Origin: a candidate division KSB1 bacterium
GTDB taxonomy: Bacteria > Zhuqueibacterota > Zhuqueibacteria > JANLFK01 > Oleimicrobiaceae
Assembly: GCA_034506335.1 (NCBI GenBank)
Contig: JAPDPR010000017.1
Location: 1 to 55,815 of the forward strand
Reading direction: 5' to 3'
Length of the DNA stretch: 55,815 nucleotides
The translations under genes and the position numbers were made by a program. Positions 9,580-17,336 of the stretch are shown here, piece by piece. The notes beneath the pieces were generated by a model, which worked only from the letters and a program-made list of their open reading frames with translations, was not told the DNA's origin and searched no databases. Each line of letters begins with the position of its first letter. Within the stretch, counting starts at the first letter, position 1.

Positions 9580-9915
9580 TCACGTGCGCGCATCGATGTG
9601 CTGCCCCAGCTTTGGCGCCGGCTCACCGCCCTGAGCGAGCCGGTATGCCCGCACACCATTGCCGAAAAGACCTGGCGGAAAGAGACGGCCCAACATCTCC
9701 TGTTCGGCCATATCCAGAGGGCTTTCCTCTTCCGCATGGGTAGCAGGCGGTACATTGCCCGAGAGGATAACCTTGTCAGAATCCTCCTTTCTGCCCACCT
9801 CGGACGTCACACCTGCGCTGCGGTTGTAGGTGTGAAATCGCTCGCCCCCGGCCCGTTGAGGTGCACGAAGCTGGTCATAATTGGAGAAAGAATCCACTAC
9901 AAGATCGATCCGCAT
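9580..9915 (-). CDS. Unrecognised small protein between flgC and fliE
   Basis: A 111-residue frame on the operon strand fills the space between flgC (33 nt upstream) and fliE (47 nt downstream). I do not recognise the family. It starts MRIDLVVDSFSNY, has no membrane segment or signal peptide and a polar middle. The more ordered C-terminal third carries an acidic helix-like stretch (SPLDMAEQEMLGRLF), then YRLAQGGE and a terminal LGQHIDART. Tight placement and the absence of a competing frame argue that it is real. Its location suggests a rod or export-associated role, which is only inference. An open frame on the opposite strand overlaps it but does not continue the operon. Confidence 0.65.
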   Translation of the reverse strand: MRIDLVVDSFSNYDQLRAPQRAGGERFHTYNRSAGVTSEVGRKEDSDKVILSGNVPPATHAEEESPLDMAEQEMLGRLFPPGLFGNGVRAYRLAQGGEPAPKLGQHIDART

Positions 9916-9947
9916 ACCCTGCCTCGCCCGATCCTGACAACGCTTTC

Positions 9948-10445
9948 CTAAATCTCCAACGCCTTCTTTGCCATCGTCTTAGTGGCTTGCACCACGCTCA
10001 GGTTTGCCTCATAGGCCCGCGTGGCGGTCATCAACGAGAGCATCTCTTTAACCATGTTCACATTTGGCTTACGCACATAGCCCTCAGCGTCTGCGAGGGG
10101 GTGTCCGGGATCATAGACCAACTGCCCCTGGTCGCTGCTCTCCCTTACCTCCTTTGCCTCGACGGCGACGGCCGGGGAGCGATGACCCAGCAGTCGTGCG
10201 CGCGCTGCCATGATACGCTCGCCCACCGGCCCCAGGCGCGCCAACTCGCGTTGCACGAGAGTGGAAAACTTTTCTACGCCGGTTTGTCGGAACACCACGT
10301 CCCGTCGGCGATAAGGACCGCCCTCGGGCGTCTCCAGGGTCTCGGCGTTGGCGATGTTACTCGCAGCCGCATCCAACTGCTGCCGTTGCGCCGCCAGCCC
10401 TGAGGCGGCAACGTTGAGCACCGTAAACAACCGCTCCAATCCCAT
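9948..10445 (-). CDS. flgC: Flagellar proximal rod protein FlgC
   Basis: FlgC of 165 residues. The N-terminal rod motif (NVAASGLAAQRQQLDAAASNIANAET) is the signature shared by flagellar axial proteins, and the C-terminal helix (VKEMLSLMTATRAYEANLSVVQATKTMAKKALEI) is the matching axial coil. The central domain includes the FlgC-typical NVNMVKEM segment. GAGGAG lies upstream of the ATG. It follows flgB by 19 nt and forms the periplasmic rod with FlgB. Confidence 0.96.
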   Translation of the reverse strand: MGLERLFTVLNVAASGLAAQRQQLDAAASNIANAETLETPEGGPYRRRDVVFRQTGVEKFSTLVQRELARLGPVGERIMAARARLLGHRSPAVAVEAKEVRESSDQGQLVYDPGHPLADAEGYVRKPNVNMVKEMLSLMTATRAYEANLSVVQATKTMAKKALEI

Positions 10446-10464
10446 GCCTCAGACTCCTCACTTG

Positions 10465-10872
10465 CTACGTGCGGCCACGTATGCTGGCCAAGAGCGCCTT
10501 GAAGTTATTGCTAATCAGCTGCGCCGACACCAGGTAGGTAAGTTGCGTCTTGGCCATCTCGACCATTTCTGTCTCAATGTTCACGTCGTTGGCCGCGCCA
10601 CCTGTACCAGGCACCTCCTCCAGCGGCACTTGCTCGCCCGCAAGCCGCGCCCCGCCAACATCCATGTGGCGCTCGTGAGCCTTAAGCCCCGAGAGAAAGC
10701 CTCTGCCGGTTGCCTCCGCAAGCAGTTCCTCGAAGGCCACGTCCTTCCGACGATAGCCAGGGGTGTTGACATTGGCCACGTTCGAGGCGATGGCCCGCTC
10801 CCGCGCCGTGGTCAAGTTCAGGATGCGGTGCAGCAGAGGTATCGATGTGCGAGCAAAGATCCCGTCGAGCAT
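10465..10872 (-). CDS. flgB: Flagellar proximal rod protein FlgB, first gene of the operon
   Basis: FlgB of 135 residues with the rod-protein motif ARERAIASNVANVNTPGYRRKDVAFEELL. The C-terminal axial helix is VEMAKTQLTYLVSAQLISNNFKALLASIRGR. A GGAGGG site lies 7 nt upstream of the ATG. It is the promoter-proximal gene: the sigma-54-type promoter at 10919-10934 predicts a transcript start about 36 nt upstream of the start codon. Length is normal. Confidence 0.95.
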   Translation of the reverse strand: MLDGIFARTSIPLLHRILNLTTARERAIASNVANVNTPGYRRKDVAFEELLAEATGRGFLSGLKAHERHMDVGGARLAGEQVPLEEVPGTGGAANDVNIETEMVEMAKTQLTYLVSAQLISNNFKALLASIRGRT

Positions 10873-10918
10873 TCCGTTCCCTCCAGAGTTTCCTGGCCAT
10901 GAAGCGCACCCTCACCTT

Positions 10919-10934
10919 GGCAACAGATGTGCCA
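10919..10934 (-). promoter_or_regulatory. Sigma-54-type promoter of the flagellar operon
   Basis: On the minus strand the sequence TGGCACATCTGTTGCC matches the sigma-54 consensus TGGCACGNNNNTTGCW at every fixed position except the seventh (A for G) and last (C for A/T). GG and GC are exactly 10 nt apart. The expected transcript start is near 10908, about 36 nt before the flgB ATG. Sigma-54 promoters need an enhancer-binding activator; a candidate is encoded at 44897-46249. Confidence 0.82.
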
Positions 10935-11053
10935 CCCGAGCCTAGGCCTCCCTAAGGAAAAGAGAGGCTCGATAACTATCAAAATATCAAGTAGTAGGAG
11001 GATAACCAAGATGTGTCGCTCGCGGGTATCGGCGGAGTGGAAAGGGACGTGGA

Positions 11054-11108
11054 CGGGTAGTTTTTTCTCCTCCCAGAACTTTTTTGCCTACCTGAGGAGG
11101 ACTACCCG
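11054..11108. repeat. Two-tier inverted repeat, potential large hairpin
   Basis: Outer arms CGGGTAGT (11054-11061) and ACTACCCG (11101-11108) are perfectly complementary. Inner arms CTCCTCC (11067-11073) and GAGGAGG (11094-11100) are also perfect, and the right-hand arms are contiguous. A run of T residues bulges on the left and a 20-nt loop contains a second T run. Read on the minus strand it could terminate the upstream kinase transcript, but no T tract follows the stem. It lies 120-174 nt upstream of the sigma-54 promoter, within enhancer distance. Confidence 0.6.
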
Positions 11109-11206
11109 AAAGGGGGGACAAGAAGACGGAATATCTTGATGTGACCGTGCGCTGAATAGACCCACCATGGCCTCCTCTTAGGGTGGTGATCTTTCAGCAA
11201 CACGTT

Positions 11207-11243
11207 CCTGCCACCACGAGCAAGTAGGGGCTCAAGTGGCAGG
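11207..11243. repeat. 8-bp inverted repeat after the kinase gene
   Basis: CCTGCCAC (11207-11214) and GTGGCAGG (11236-11243) are perfect complements around a 21-nt loop, 13 nt past the stop of the kinase ending at 11257. It could act as a transcript-end hairpin on the minus strand, but there is no following T run, so intrinsic termination is uncertain. Confidence 0.45.
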
Positions 11244-11256
11244 CTCCCACACGGCT

Positions 11257-13305
11257 CTACCGGGCTGGGAATCGAATCACAAACTGGCTCCCTCGCCCAT
11301 TGGAATGCAGTTCGATTTCCCCTTCTAGCTGGTCGACCAAAGTGCTCACAAGCTGCAACCCTAAGGAAGGCGAGTTGCGGAAATCAAGGCCTTTGGGGAA
11401 GCCCACGCCGTCGTCAGCCACTTGCAAGGCATAGCGGCCGTTCTCGCGGGCAAACGAGACCCTAATCATCCCGGCTCTGGCCTTCGGGAAGGCGTGCTTC
11501 AGCGCGTTGCTCACCAGCTCATTGACGATCAGTCCGCAGGGGATGGCGCTGTCGATGCCAAGACTGGTGCTCTCTGCGGCAAGATCAACGTGCACCTGCC
11601 CATTGGTGGCATACGAGCGCATTAGACTGTCAACCAGGCTCCGCAAGTATTCGCCAAAGTCGATTTCAGACAGACTAGCGGAACGGTAGAGTTTTTCGTG
11701 GATGAGAGCCATGGATTTGACCCTGTTCTGGCTATCGCGCAGCGCCTGTATGGCCTCTGGGGAGGTGAGACGGTCGCACTGCAAGTTGAGCAGGCTGCAC
11801 ACCACCTGCATGTTGTTCTTCACACGATGATGAATCTCCTTGAGCAGCATTTCCTTTTCTTTGAGCGAGGCGGCCAGCGTCTCCTCTGCCACTTTCCGCG
11901 CGGTGATATCATGGGCCACGCCATTCTGTCCCACGACGTGGTCGCCCTCTATCATCGGGTTGGTCATGAAGGAAAACCACCGTTCCTTGCCGTTTCGGTC
12001 GAGCGTGCGGAATTCCATGAAAAGCGACTTCTGACGGGTGAGAACTTGCTGTTTATACGCCTCTGCCACACGCCGCCGGTCCTCGGGATGGACAAAACGC
12101 AGGTAGCGCTGGCCGAGCACCTCATCTGCGCTAGTGAACCCGAGCGCGCGTACTGCCGCCTCGTTGGCGTAAGTTATTCTGCCGTGAAGATCCACGTTCA
12201 TCAGGAAGGCCTGGGTCCCCTCCACGATGGCGCGGTACCGTTCCTCTGCCAGTCTGATCTTTTCTTCGGCGCGCTTCCGCGCGATGGCGTTGGCCAGCAT
12301 TTCCCCCACTACGCGCAACAGCACGATGAATGACTCGGGCCACTCTCGTTGCGCCCGCACGGAATCGAAACCGAGGAAGCCAATCAACTCGCCGCCTGAC
12401 ACCATCGGCACCACGATTACCGACTGGATACCCTGGGCTTGCAGGATTTCCTTTTCCGCCGCTGCCTCCTCAGGGAGATCGGCCACACACGGTACGTAGA
12501 TGTTCTCCAGAGCGCGGAGATGCTTCATCCACCATGGGACGACGTCCACTGGAATGTTTTGTAGATTCTGCATCTCCGGAGTAACGCCCTCGGCCACCCA
12601 CTCGTGGGTGTTGCTCATGGTGGAGCCATCCTCCGAAAAACAGAACACGTAGCTGCGGTCCACCTTGGCGAAAGAGCCAATCGATGCCAGGGTGCGGTTG
12701 ATGCCAGAGTCCACCTCTTCGCCGCGGAGGCGCACAAAGTCGCTCGCTAAGACGGCGATCAACTCTTCGAATGCCAACCGTTCGCTGAGCGCCTGCTCCA
12801 CCCTTGTGCGCTCGCTTATTTCGCACTGCAGCACTGCGTTGGTAGTCATCAGTTCGGCGGTGCGCTCCTGAACACGCCGCTCGAGCTGCTCATGGGCTTC
12901 GCGTAGGCGGCGCTCGGCCTTCTGCCGTTCGGCGATCTCCCCGCTCAGCCGCACGTTTAGCTCTTGCAGCTCTCTGTTCTTTTGGCGGATGGAACGGGTC
13001 AACCACCTGTGCCCCAGAACAAGCAAGATCAACAAGCCAAACACGACGAGAGCCTGCAGCCAGATAAGTTGGGTAAAACGCGAGGTCGTCCAACTGGAGA
13101 GAAAACCACAGCCTTCGTGGAGCCCCAGGGCACCCGGGTAGATAGTGAGACCGAAACCCTGCGCGTCATGCGCTCTATGGGTAACCACCTGGGCGGTTAG
13201 CGCGTTGTGCGCACCAGGGTCTCGCAGAGACAAAGTCTCCGCAGTGTTAGGAGCTCCCCAAAGTGACAGCAACAACATCAGCATTGCAGTTGACCGGACG
13301 CGCAT
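11257..13305 (-). CDS. Membrane sensor histidine kinase, GAF-PAS-HisKA_2
   Basis: From the ATG at 13305, preceded by GGGAGGAG at 7-nt spacing, the protein has 682 residues. An upstream in-frame non-ATG codon at 13332 is less likely. It has a signal-peptide-like N-terminus (LMLLLSLWGA), about 60 exported residues, a membrane segment (QALVVFGLLILLVLGHRW) and a coiled coil. A GAF domain (about 190-350), a PAS domain (about 350-475), HisKA_2 with the H-box [18 protein letters not shown], and a HATPase domain follow. The HATPase N box (ELVSNALKHAF) and G box (DDGVGFP) are intact. HisKA_2 kinases usually phosphorylate separate receivers, and several lie just upstream. No DNA-binding domain is present. 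Confidence 0.9.
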   Translation of the reverse strand: MRVRSTAMLMLLLSLWGAPNTAETLSLRDPGAHNALTAQVVTHRAHDAQGFGLTIYPGALGLHEGCGFLSSWTTSRFTQLIWLQALVVFGLLILLVLGHRWLTRSIRQKNRELQELNVRLSGEIAERQKAERRLREAHEQLERRVQERTAELMTTNAVLQCEISERTRVEQALSERLAFEELIAVLASDFVRLRGEEVDSGINRTLASIGSFAKVDRSYVFCFSEDGSTMSNTHEWVAEGVTPEMQNLQNIPVDVVPWWMKHLRALENIYVPCVADLPEEAAAEKEILQAQGIQSVIVVPMVSGGELIGFLGFDSVRAQREWPESFIVLLRVVGEMLANAIARKRAEEKIRLAEERYRAIVEGTQAFLMNVDLHGRITYANEAAVRALGFTSADEVLGQRYLRFVHPEDRRRVAEAYKQQVLTRQKSLFMEFRTLDRNGKERWFSFMTNPMIEGDHVVGQNGVAHDITARKVAEETLAASLKEKEMLLKEIHHRVKNNMQVVCSLLNLQCDRLTSPEAIQALRDSQNRVKSMALIHEKLYRSASLSEIDFGEYLRSLVDSLMRSYATNGQVHVDLAAESTSLGIDSAIPCGLIVNELVSNALKHAFPKARAGMIRVSFARENGRYALQVADDGVGFPKGLDFRNSPSLGLQLVSTLVDQLEGEIELHSNGRGSQFVIRFPAR

Positions 13306-13401
13306 GACAACCACTCCTCCCGGCAACGGCACCTCAGCCTACCGAGATCGGGAAAGCTTGAGTGCCGCTCATCGATGCGTTTTTGGCTAGTTCGCCGGCC
13401 A

Positions 13402-13821
13402 TCAATGACGTTGGCCCTTGCTCGCCTCATCGGCAAGAAGCCAGGCTATGCCCATTTGGCGAACGGCCTTACGCAGGTAGCTGGTAGCCCCGAGCCCGTA
13501 GGCCTGAACCAAATCGCTCTCCGCATCCGAGGCGGTGAGCACCACCACCTTCAGGGCCGCGGTGCGTTGGTCGGCGCGAATGCGTTGCAGGACCTGCAAG
13601 CCATCCACTTTCGGCAACCTGAGATCCAGCAGAACAAGGTCCGGCAGCCCAGCCGGTTCCCGCCCCTGGTAGGGGCCAGTGCAGAAGAGATAATCCAATG
13701 CCTCTGCCCCGTCCCTGAGGACCGTTACCTCACAGGGTACACCGCTCCGGCGCAAGGCGCGCATGGTCAGCGCCTCGTCGCTCGGATTGTCCTCCACCAA
13801 CAGTATGTGCTTCTTGTGCAT
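13402..13821 (-). CDS. Stand-alone receiver (Rcp1-type response regulator)
   Basis: The start is taken as ATG 13821 (MHKKHILLVEDNPSDEAL), giving 139 residues, with GAGGG 8 nt upstream. The acidic pair is in VEDN, the phospho-acceptor Asp in LVLLDLRLPKVDG, the Thr in VVLTAS and the Lys in YLRKAV. The long insertion before the phospho-site (CTGPYQGREPAGLPD) is typical of Rcp1-like receivers that partner phytochrome-like or PAS kinases. No output domain is present. Its 5' end overlaps the preceding gene by 92 nt in another frame. Confidence 0.9.
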   Translation of the reverse strand: MHKKHILLVEDNPSDEALTMRALRRSGVPCEVTVLRDGAEALDYLFCTGPYQGREPAGLPDLVLLDLRLPKVDGLQVLQRIRADQRTAALKVVVLTASDAESDLVQAYGLGATSYLRKAVRQMGIAWLLADEASKGQRH

Positions 13822-14935
13822 GTGTACAGCCCTCACGTTCCGGAAGGGTGAAGTAGATCGTTGCCCCTCGCTCCACCTGACCTTCCGCCCACACTTTGCC
13901 GCCGTGCCTGGTCACGATGCGCTGCACCGTTGCCAAGCCGATCCCGTTCCCTTCGAATTCGCTGAGTGAATGGAGCCGCTGAAAGGGCGTGAAAAGCCGG
14001 TCGGCATAAGCCGGGTCAAAGCCAGCCCCATCGTCCCGCACAAAATAGACCGGCTGCCCCTCTGCCTTTTCTGGCAGGTCTTCGCGCTTCATTCCCACTT
14101 CTATGGTTGCCTCCGCGTGTCGCGATGTGAACTTCCACGCATTCCCGATCAGGTTCTCCAGCACGACCCGCAAGAAACGGGCATCCCCCCAGGCATACAT
14201 TGCCTCGGCAATCACAAAACGTACATTGCGTTCAGGGTGTGCGAAACGAAGACCAGCGGCGATTTCCTTTGCCATTGCCGAAAGGTCGACGCGCGCTATT
14301 TGCAACTCGCATCGGTAAGTACGGGAAAGCGCCAACAGGTCATTCACCAGCTGAGTCATGCGCCGGGCAGCAGTGCGCAGGTGAAACAGGTACTGGCGAC
14401 CTTGTTCGTCCAATCGCTCGCCATAATCTTCTTCCAGGGCCTGGGCAAATCCCTCGATGCACTGCAAAGGCGAACGCAAGTCGTGGGAGACTGTGTAGTT
14501 GAATGACTCCAGCTCCTTGTTCGCCTCCGCCAGCTCGACTGTGCGGCGGCGGTTCTCCTCAACCAGGTCCTTCTGCTCTAAGGCGTGGCGAATGGTGGTC
14601 GCCAAGTCCAACTCATTGCACGGTTTCGTGAAAAATCTATAGACTTCGCCATCGTTTATGGCACGGATGGCCGTACTCAAGGTCGCATTGCCCGTAAGCA
14701 TCATGCGCACTGTCTCAGGGTAGCGGCGGCGGACCTCAGCCAGCAGCTCGGAGCCGCTCATGCCCGGCATCTGTTCGTCAGAGATTACCGCGTCAACTGG
14801 TGTCTCGGCCATGAGGCGCAGGGCCTCAGTCCCTGACGAGGCACAGAGGACCTGGTAGGGCTCCCTGTGTAATGCCCTGCGCAACGCAGCGAGCACGTGT
14901 GGCTCATCGTCAACAAACAAGACCTTATGGGGCAT
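13730..14935 (-). CDS. Receiver-histidine kinase hybrid (REC-HisKA-HATPase)
   Basis: This 401-residue protein places the receiver first (residues 1-120; Asp in VISDEQMPGMSG) and the kinase second. The H-box NYTVSHDLRSPLQCIEGFA is the classical HisKA type, unlike the neighbouring HisKA_2 kinases. HATPase motifs follow (ENLIGNAWKFT, DDGAGFDP, GNGIGLA). There is no membrane segment, so it is soluble. The last 30 residues are basic, look unstructured and are encoded inside the overlap with the next receiver gene. A receiver-first kinase can act as a phosphorelay intermediate. GAGGCGAG precedes the ATG. Confidence 0.9.
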   Translation of the reverse strand: MPHKVLFVDDEPHVLAALRRALHREPYQVLCASSGTEALRLMAETPVDAVISDEQMPGMSGSELLAEVRRRYPETVRMMLTGNATLSTAIRAINDGEVYRFFTKPCNELDLATTIRHALEQKDLVEENRRRTVELAEANKELESFNYTVSHDLRSPLQCIEGFAQALEEDYGERLDEQGRQYLFHLRTAARRMTQLVNDLLALSRTYRCELQIARVDLSAMAKEIAAGLRFAHPERNVRFVIAEAMYAWGDARFLRVVLENLIGNAWKFTSRHAEATIEVGMKREDLPEKAEGQPVYFVRDDGAGFDPAYADRLFTPFQRLHSLSEFEGNGIGLATVQRIVTRHGGKVWAEGQVERGATIYFTLPEREGCTHAQEAHTVGGGQSERRGADHARLAPERCTL

Positions 14936-14941
14936 CTCGCC

Positions 14942-16117
14942 TCATCCCACCATTGTGTTAGCTGTCTCTTCTTCCTTAACGCGCGGCACTAATACTCGAA
15001 TAGGCTCGCGCACGCCAATCCGCCTGGCAAAGTTCTGCAGCCGGTGGAGGAGGGCCATACTCACCTCTTGCCCGTTCTTCGCCAACAGGAGTCCGTTCCG
15101 CGTGAACACATCCTCTGCCAGCACCATGGTGGTGTTCAGGTCCCGGACGCGTACGAATGCCTCTTTCATCTCCACCCGCAATGAAGGTAACGAGTAGAGC
15201 GTGGCGACCAAATGGGGCTGGAACTCTTCGTCACGCATCGCCAATGCGCCGATCGCCTGCTCCTGGCTGGCACCGGCAAGGAGCCGATTGTCAAAGGCCA
15301 GAGCCACTTTAATCATTTGTCCCCCCAACAGCTCCGGATCGGTCTGGCGGAGTTCTTCCACGCTCTTGCGTGGAGGAAACGACTCATTCTGGCGAGCTAT
15401 CATTGCAGCTACCTTCTCCATGCGCGGCACAGCGCTGAGGAGCTTGTGGCCCACTGTGGTGCGCGAGGCATACATAAGCTCCTCTTCCTCGCTGAGCGGC
15501 AGATCCGCATACACCTTTTCCAACAGGTCCTGCGGCAATACAAGACACCCGACCTGCGAAAGGAGGGCCGCCACTTCGTACTGCCACAGGTCGCTCACGC
15601 CGATGGTCTGACCCATGTGGCGAACGATCCGCCGGAGCCTGGTACTCTGGCTGAAGGCCAGGGGGTTCACCATTGCCAGCACTTCGGCCAGCACATCCAC
15701 CACGCCCCGCAGGGTGAGCTCCAGGAGCTCCCGCTCGGCACGCTGCAGGCGGTACTGGCGCAATGCCGCTTCCAGCGCCTTGGCGAAATGCTCAGGCGGG
15801 CAGGGTTTGGCAAGGAAGCGAAACACGCTTCCCTCGTTCACCGCCGCCATCGCCATCTGGATGTCAGCGTAGCCAGTCAGCACGATGCGCACCGTGTCTG
15901 GACTCAGCTCGCGCACTTTGGTGAGCAGGGCGATCCCATCCATTTCCGGCATGCGCAAGTCCGACACCACCACTGCGTAAGGTTCGCCGTGCTGAATTTT
16001 GCTCAAGGCCTCCTTGGCACTGCGCGCGGTGTCTAAGCGAAAGCGCGCGTGAAGGATACGCTGATACCCGGCAAGAATGTTCGGGTCATCATCGATACAA
16101 AGAACGCGCTCACTCAT
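14942..16117 (-). CDS. Response regulator with a degenerate HD-GYP-like output domain
   Basis: 391 residues. The receiver (1-120) is intact, with DDDP, the Asp in VVVSDLRMPEMDG, and FLAKPCPP. The following helical domain (about 135-330) aligns by pattern with HD-GYP/RpfG outputs, but the metal-binding residues are gone. The expected LHDIGK position reads LLSQVGCLVLP, the next His position is ASRTTVGHKLL, the HHE position is ARQNES, and GYP is missing. It is therefore unlikely to cleave cyclic di-GMP and may act by protein contact. It sits 3 nt after the HDOD regulator, so the two are probably co-translated. Confidence 0.8.
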   Translation of the reverse strand: MSERVLCIDDDPNILAGYQRILHARFRLDTARSAKEALSKIQHGEPYAVVVSDLRMPEMDGIALLTKVRELSPDTVRIVLTGYADIQMAMAAVNEGSVFRFLAKPCPPEHFAKALEAALRQYRLQRAERELLELTLRGVVDVLAEVLAMVNPLAFSQSTRLRRIVRHMGQTIGVSDLWQYEVAALLSQVGCLVLPQDLLEKVYADLPLSEEEELMYASRTTVGHKLLSAVPRMEKVAAMIARQNESFPPRKSVEELRQTDPELLGGQMIKVALAFDNRLLAGASQEQAIGALAMRDEEFQPHLVATLYSLPSLRVEMKEAFVRVRDLNTTMVLAEDVFTRNGLLLAKNGQEVSMALLHRLQNFARRIGVREPIRVLVPRVKEEETANTMVG

Positions 16118-16120
16118 TGC

Positions 16121-17326
16121 CTACCCCCTTTCCTGCGCTGAGGCACAGAGCGTGTGCCAATGGTCCAAAGCATTCGGCAAGCCTAAGGCATTCAGGTAGT
16201 CGGCCTCCAGCGTGGGTTGAGGTAGTCCGCTGCTGTTTGGCTCTATGCTGTGGGCCACGGCATCTGCAATGTGCACTGCGGCAAGGGGCCCACGCTGGAG
16301 GCTCTCACACCGGTGCGGGGCATGGTGGTAAGCCATAGCTTCCACCACAGGATCTGGAAGCCCCCAGAGACCCATGAGGTATGCACCCACCTCCGCATGA
16401 CCCGCACCAAAGACTGCCTCCTCCGCCTGCTGCATAATCACGCCTCTTTGCTGCGCGAGTATCCGTGCTCTGCCGTACTCATTTGGGAAATTGGTCGCCA
16501 GCACCAACTTGCCTGCGTCGTGCAGCATACCCGCCATGATGGTCTCGTCTGTGGTGCGTGCGTCGGCTCCCCAGTGCCGGGCCAAGAGGCGCGCCAGGCC
16601 ACACGCACACAGACTATGCTGCCACAGCTCTTCGACGTGACCACACTCGATCTGCCGTTGTTCCAGTTGCGCGAACACCCCTGCTGCGAGCACCAGGGCG
16701 CGCACCGTGTCCAGCCCCAGGTAAATCGTCGCCTCCACGGGGTCGGCAATGGCACGCTGCAAGCCAAAGTAGGCCGAGTTTACCAGCTGCAGCACCTTGG
16801 CGGTCATGCCCACGTCCTGCGCCACTAGCTGTCCCACGGTGCGGATCGAAGCATTAGGGGCCTGCACCTCAGCCAGCACCCTCTGGTAGAGAGCCGGCAG
16901 GCTGGGTAAGGTGGTCATCTGCGCCACCAGCTTGACCAACCGCTCCTGCGCAAGGTATTGCCGCAGCCCACACGCACGGCTTATTACCCTCCGCAGCAGG
17001 TCAGAGTCGCACGGCTTGGCCAAGTACTGATGAGCAGTCCCCACTGAGCGCAGGACCGTCTCCCGGTCCGAGTAGCCGGACAGCACAATGCGCACCGTCT
17101 GCGGCTGCCGCTGCCGGACTCGTTCCAGGAGCTCGGCGCCATCCATGCCGGGCATGCGCATATCGGTGACCACCACATCAAATGGCTCTTCCTCCAGGAG
17201 AGCTAAAGCCTCCTGCCCTCCGCTCACGAAGCGCATATCCCACTCGCTGCGCATGGGATGCAAGAGACGCTGCAACCCCTGGAGCACCCGCGGTTCGTCA
17301 TCGACAAACAGAACGCGTCTTTTCAT
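16121..17326 (-). CDS. Response regulator with HDOD output domain
   Basis: 401 residues: a receiver (Asp in VVVTDMRMPGMDG, Lys in YLAKPCDS) followed by an HDOD domain (about 140-340). The HDOD features are LPSLPALYQRVLAEV, VAQDVGMTAKVLQLVNSAYFG, DPVEATIYLGLDTVRALVL and AGMLHDAGKLVLA. HDOD proteins usually work by protein-protein interaction and occur in motility, cell-cycle and stress signalling. GAGGAAGG lies upstream of the ATG. The tail after HDOD is short and shows no further domain. Confidence 0.92.
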   Translation of the reverse strand: MKRRVLFVDDEPRVLQGLQRLLHPMRSEWDMRFVSGGQEALALLEEEPFDVVVTDMRMPGMDGAELLERVRQRQPQTVRIVLSGYSDRETVLRSVGTAHQYLAKPCDSDLLRRVISRACGLRQYLAQERLVKLVAQMTTLPSLPALYQRVLAEVQAPNASIRTVGQLVAQDVGMTAKVLQLVNSAYFGLQRAIADPVEATIYLGLDTVRALVLAAGVFAQLEQRQIECGHVEELWQHSLCACGLARLLARHWGADARTTDETIMAGMLHDAGKLVLATNFPNEYGRARILAQQRGVIMQQAEEAVFGAGHAEVGAYLMGLWGLPDPVVEAMAYHHAPHRCESLQRGPLAAVHIADAVAHSIEPNSSGLPQPTLEADYLNALGLPNALDHWHTLCASAQERG

Positions 17327-17336
17327 GGTGCCTTCC

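Larger units (their letters stand above)
10935..11256. other. Non-coding region upstream of the flagellar operon
   Basis: About 320 nt between the end of the sensor kinase at 11257 and the flgB promoter. It includes an AT-rich segment (about 10960-11010) and two inverted repeats listed separately. I see no coding frame. The space upstream of the sigma-54 promoter is where enhancer sites for an activator would be expected, but I cannot identify them. Confidence 0.6.
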
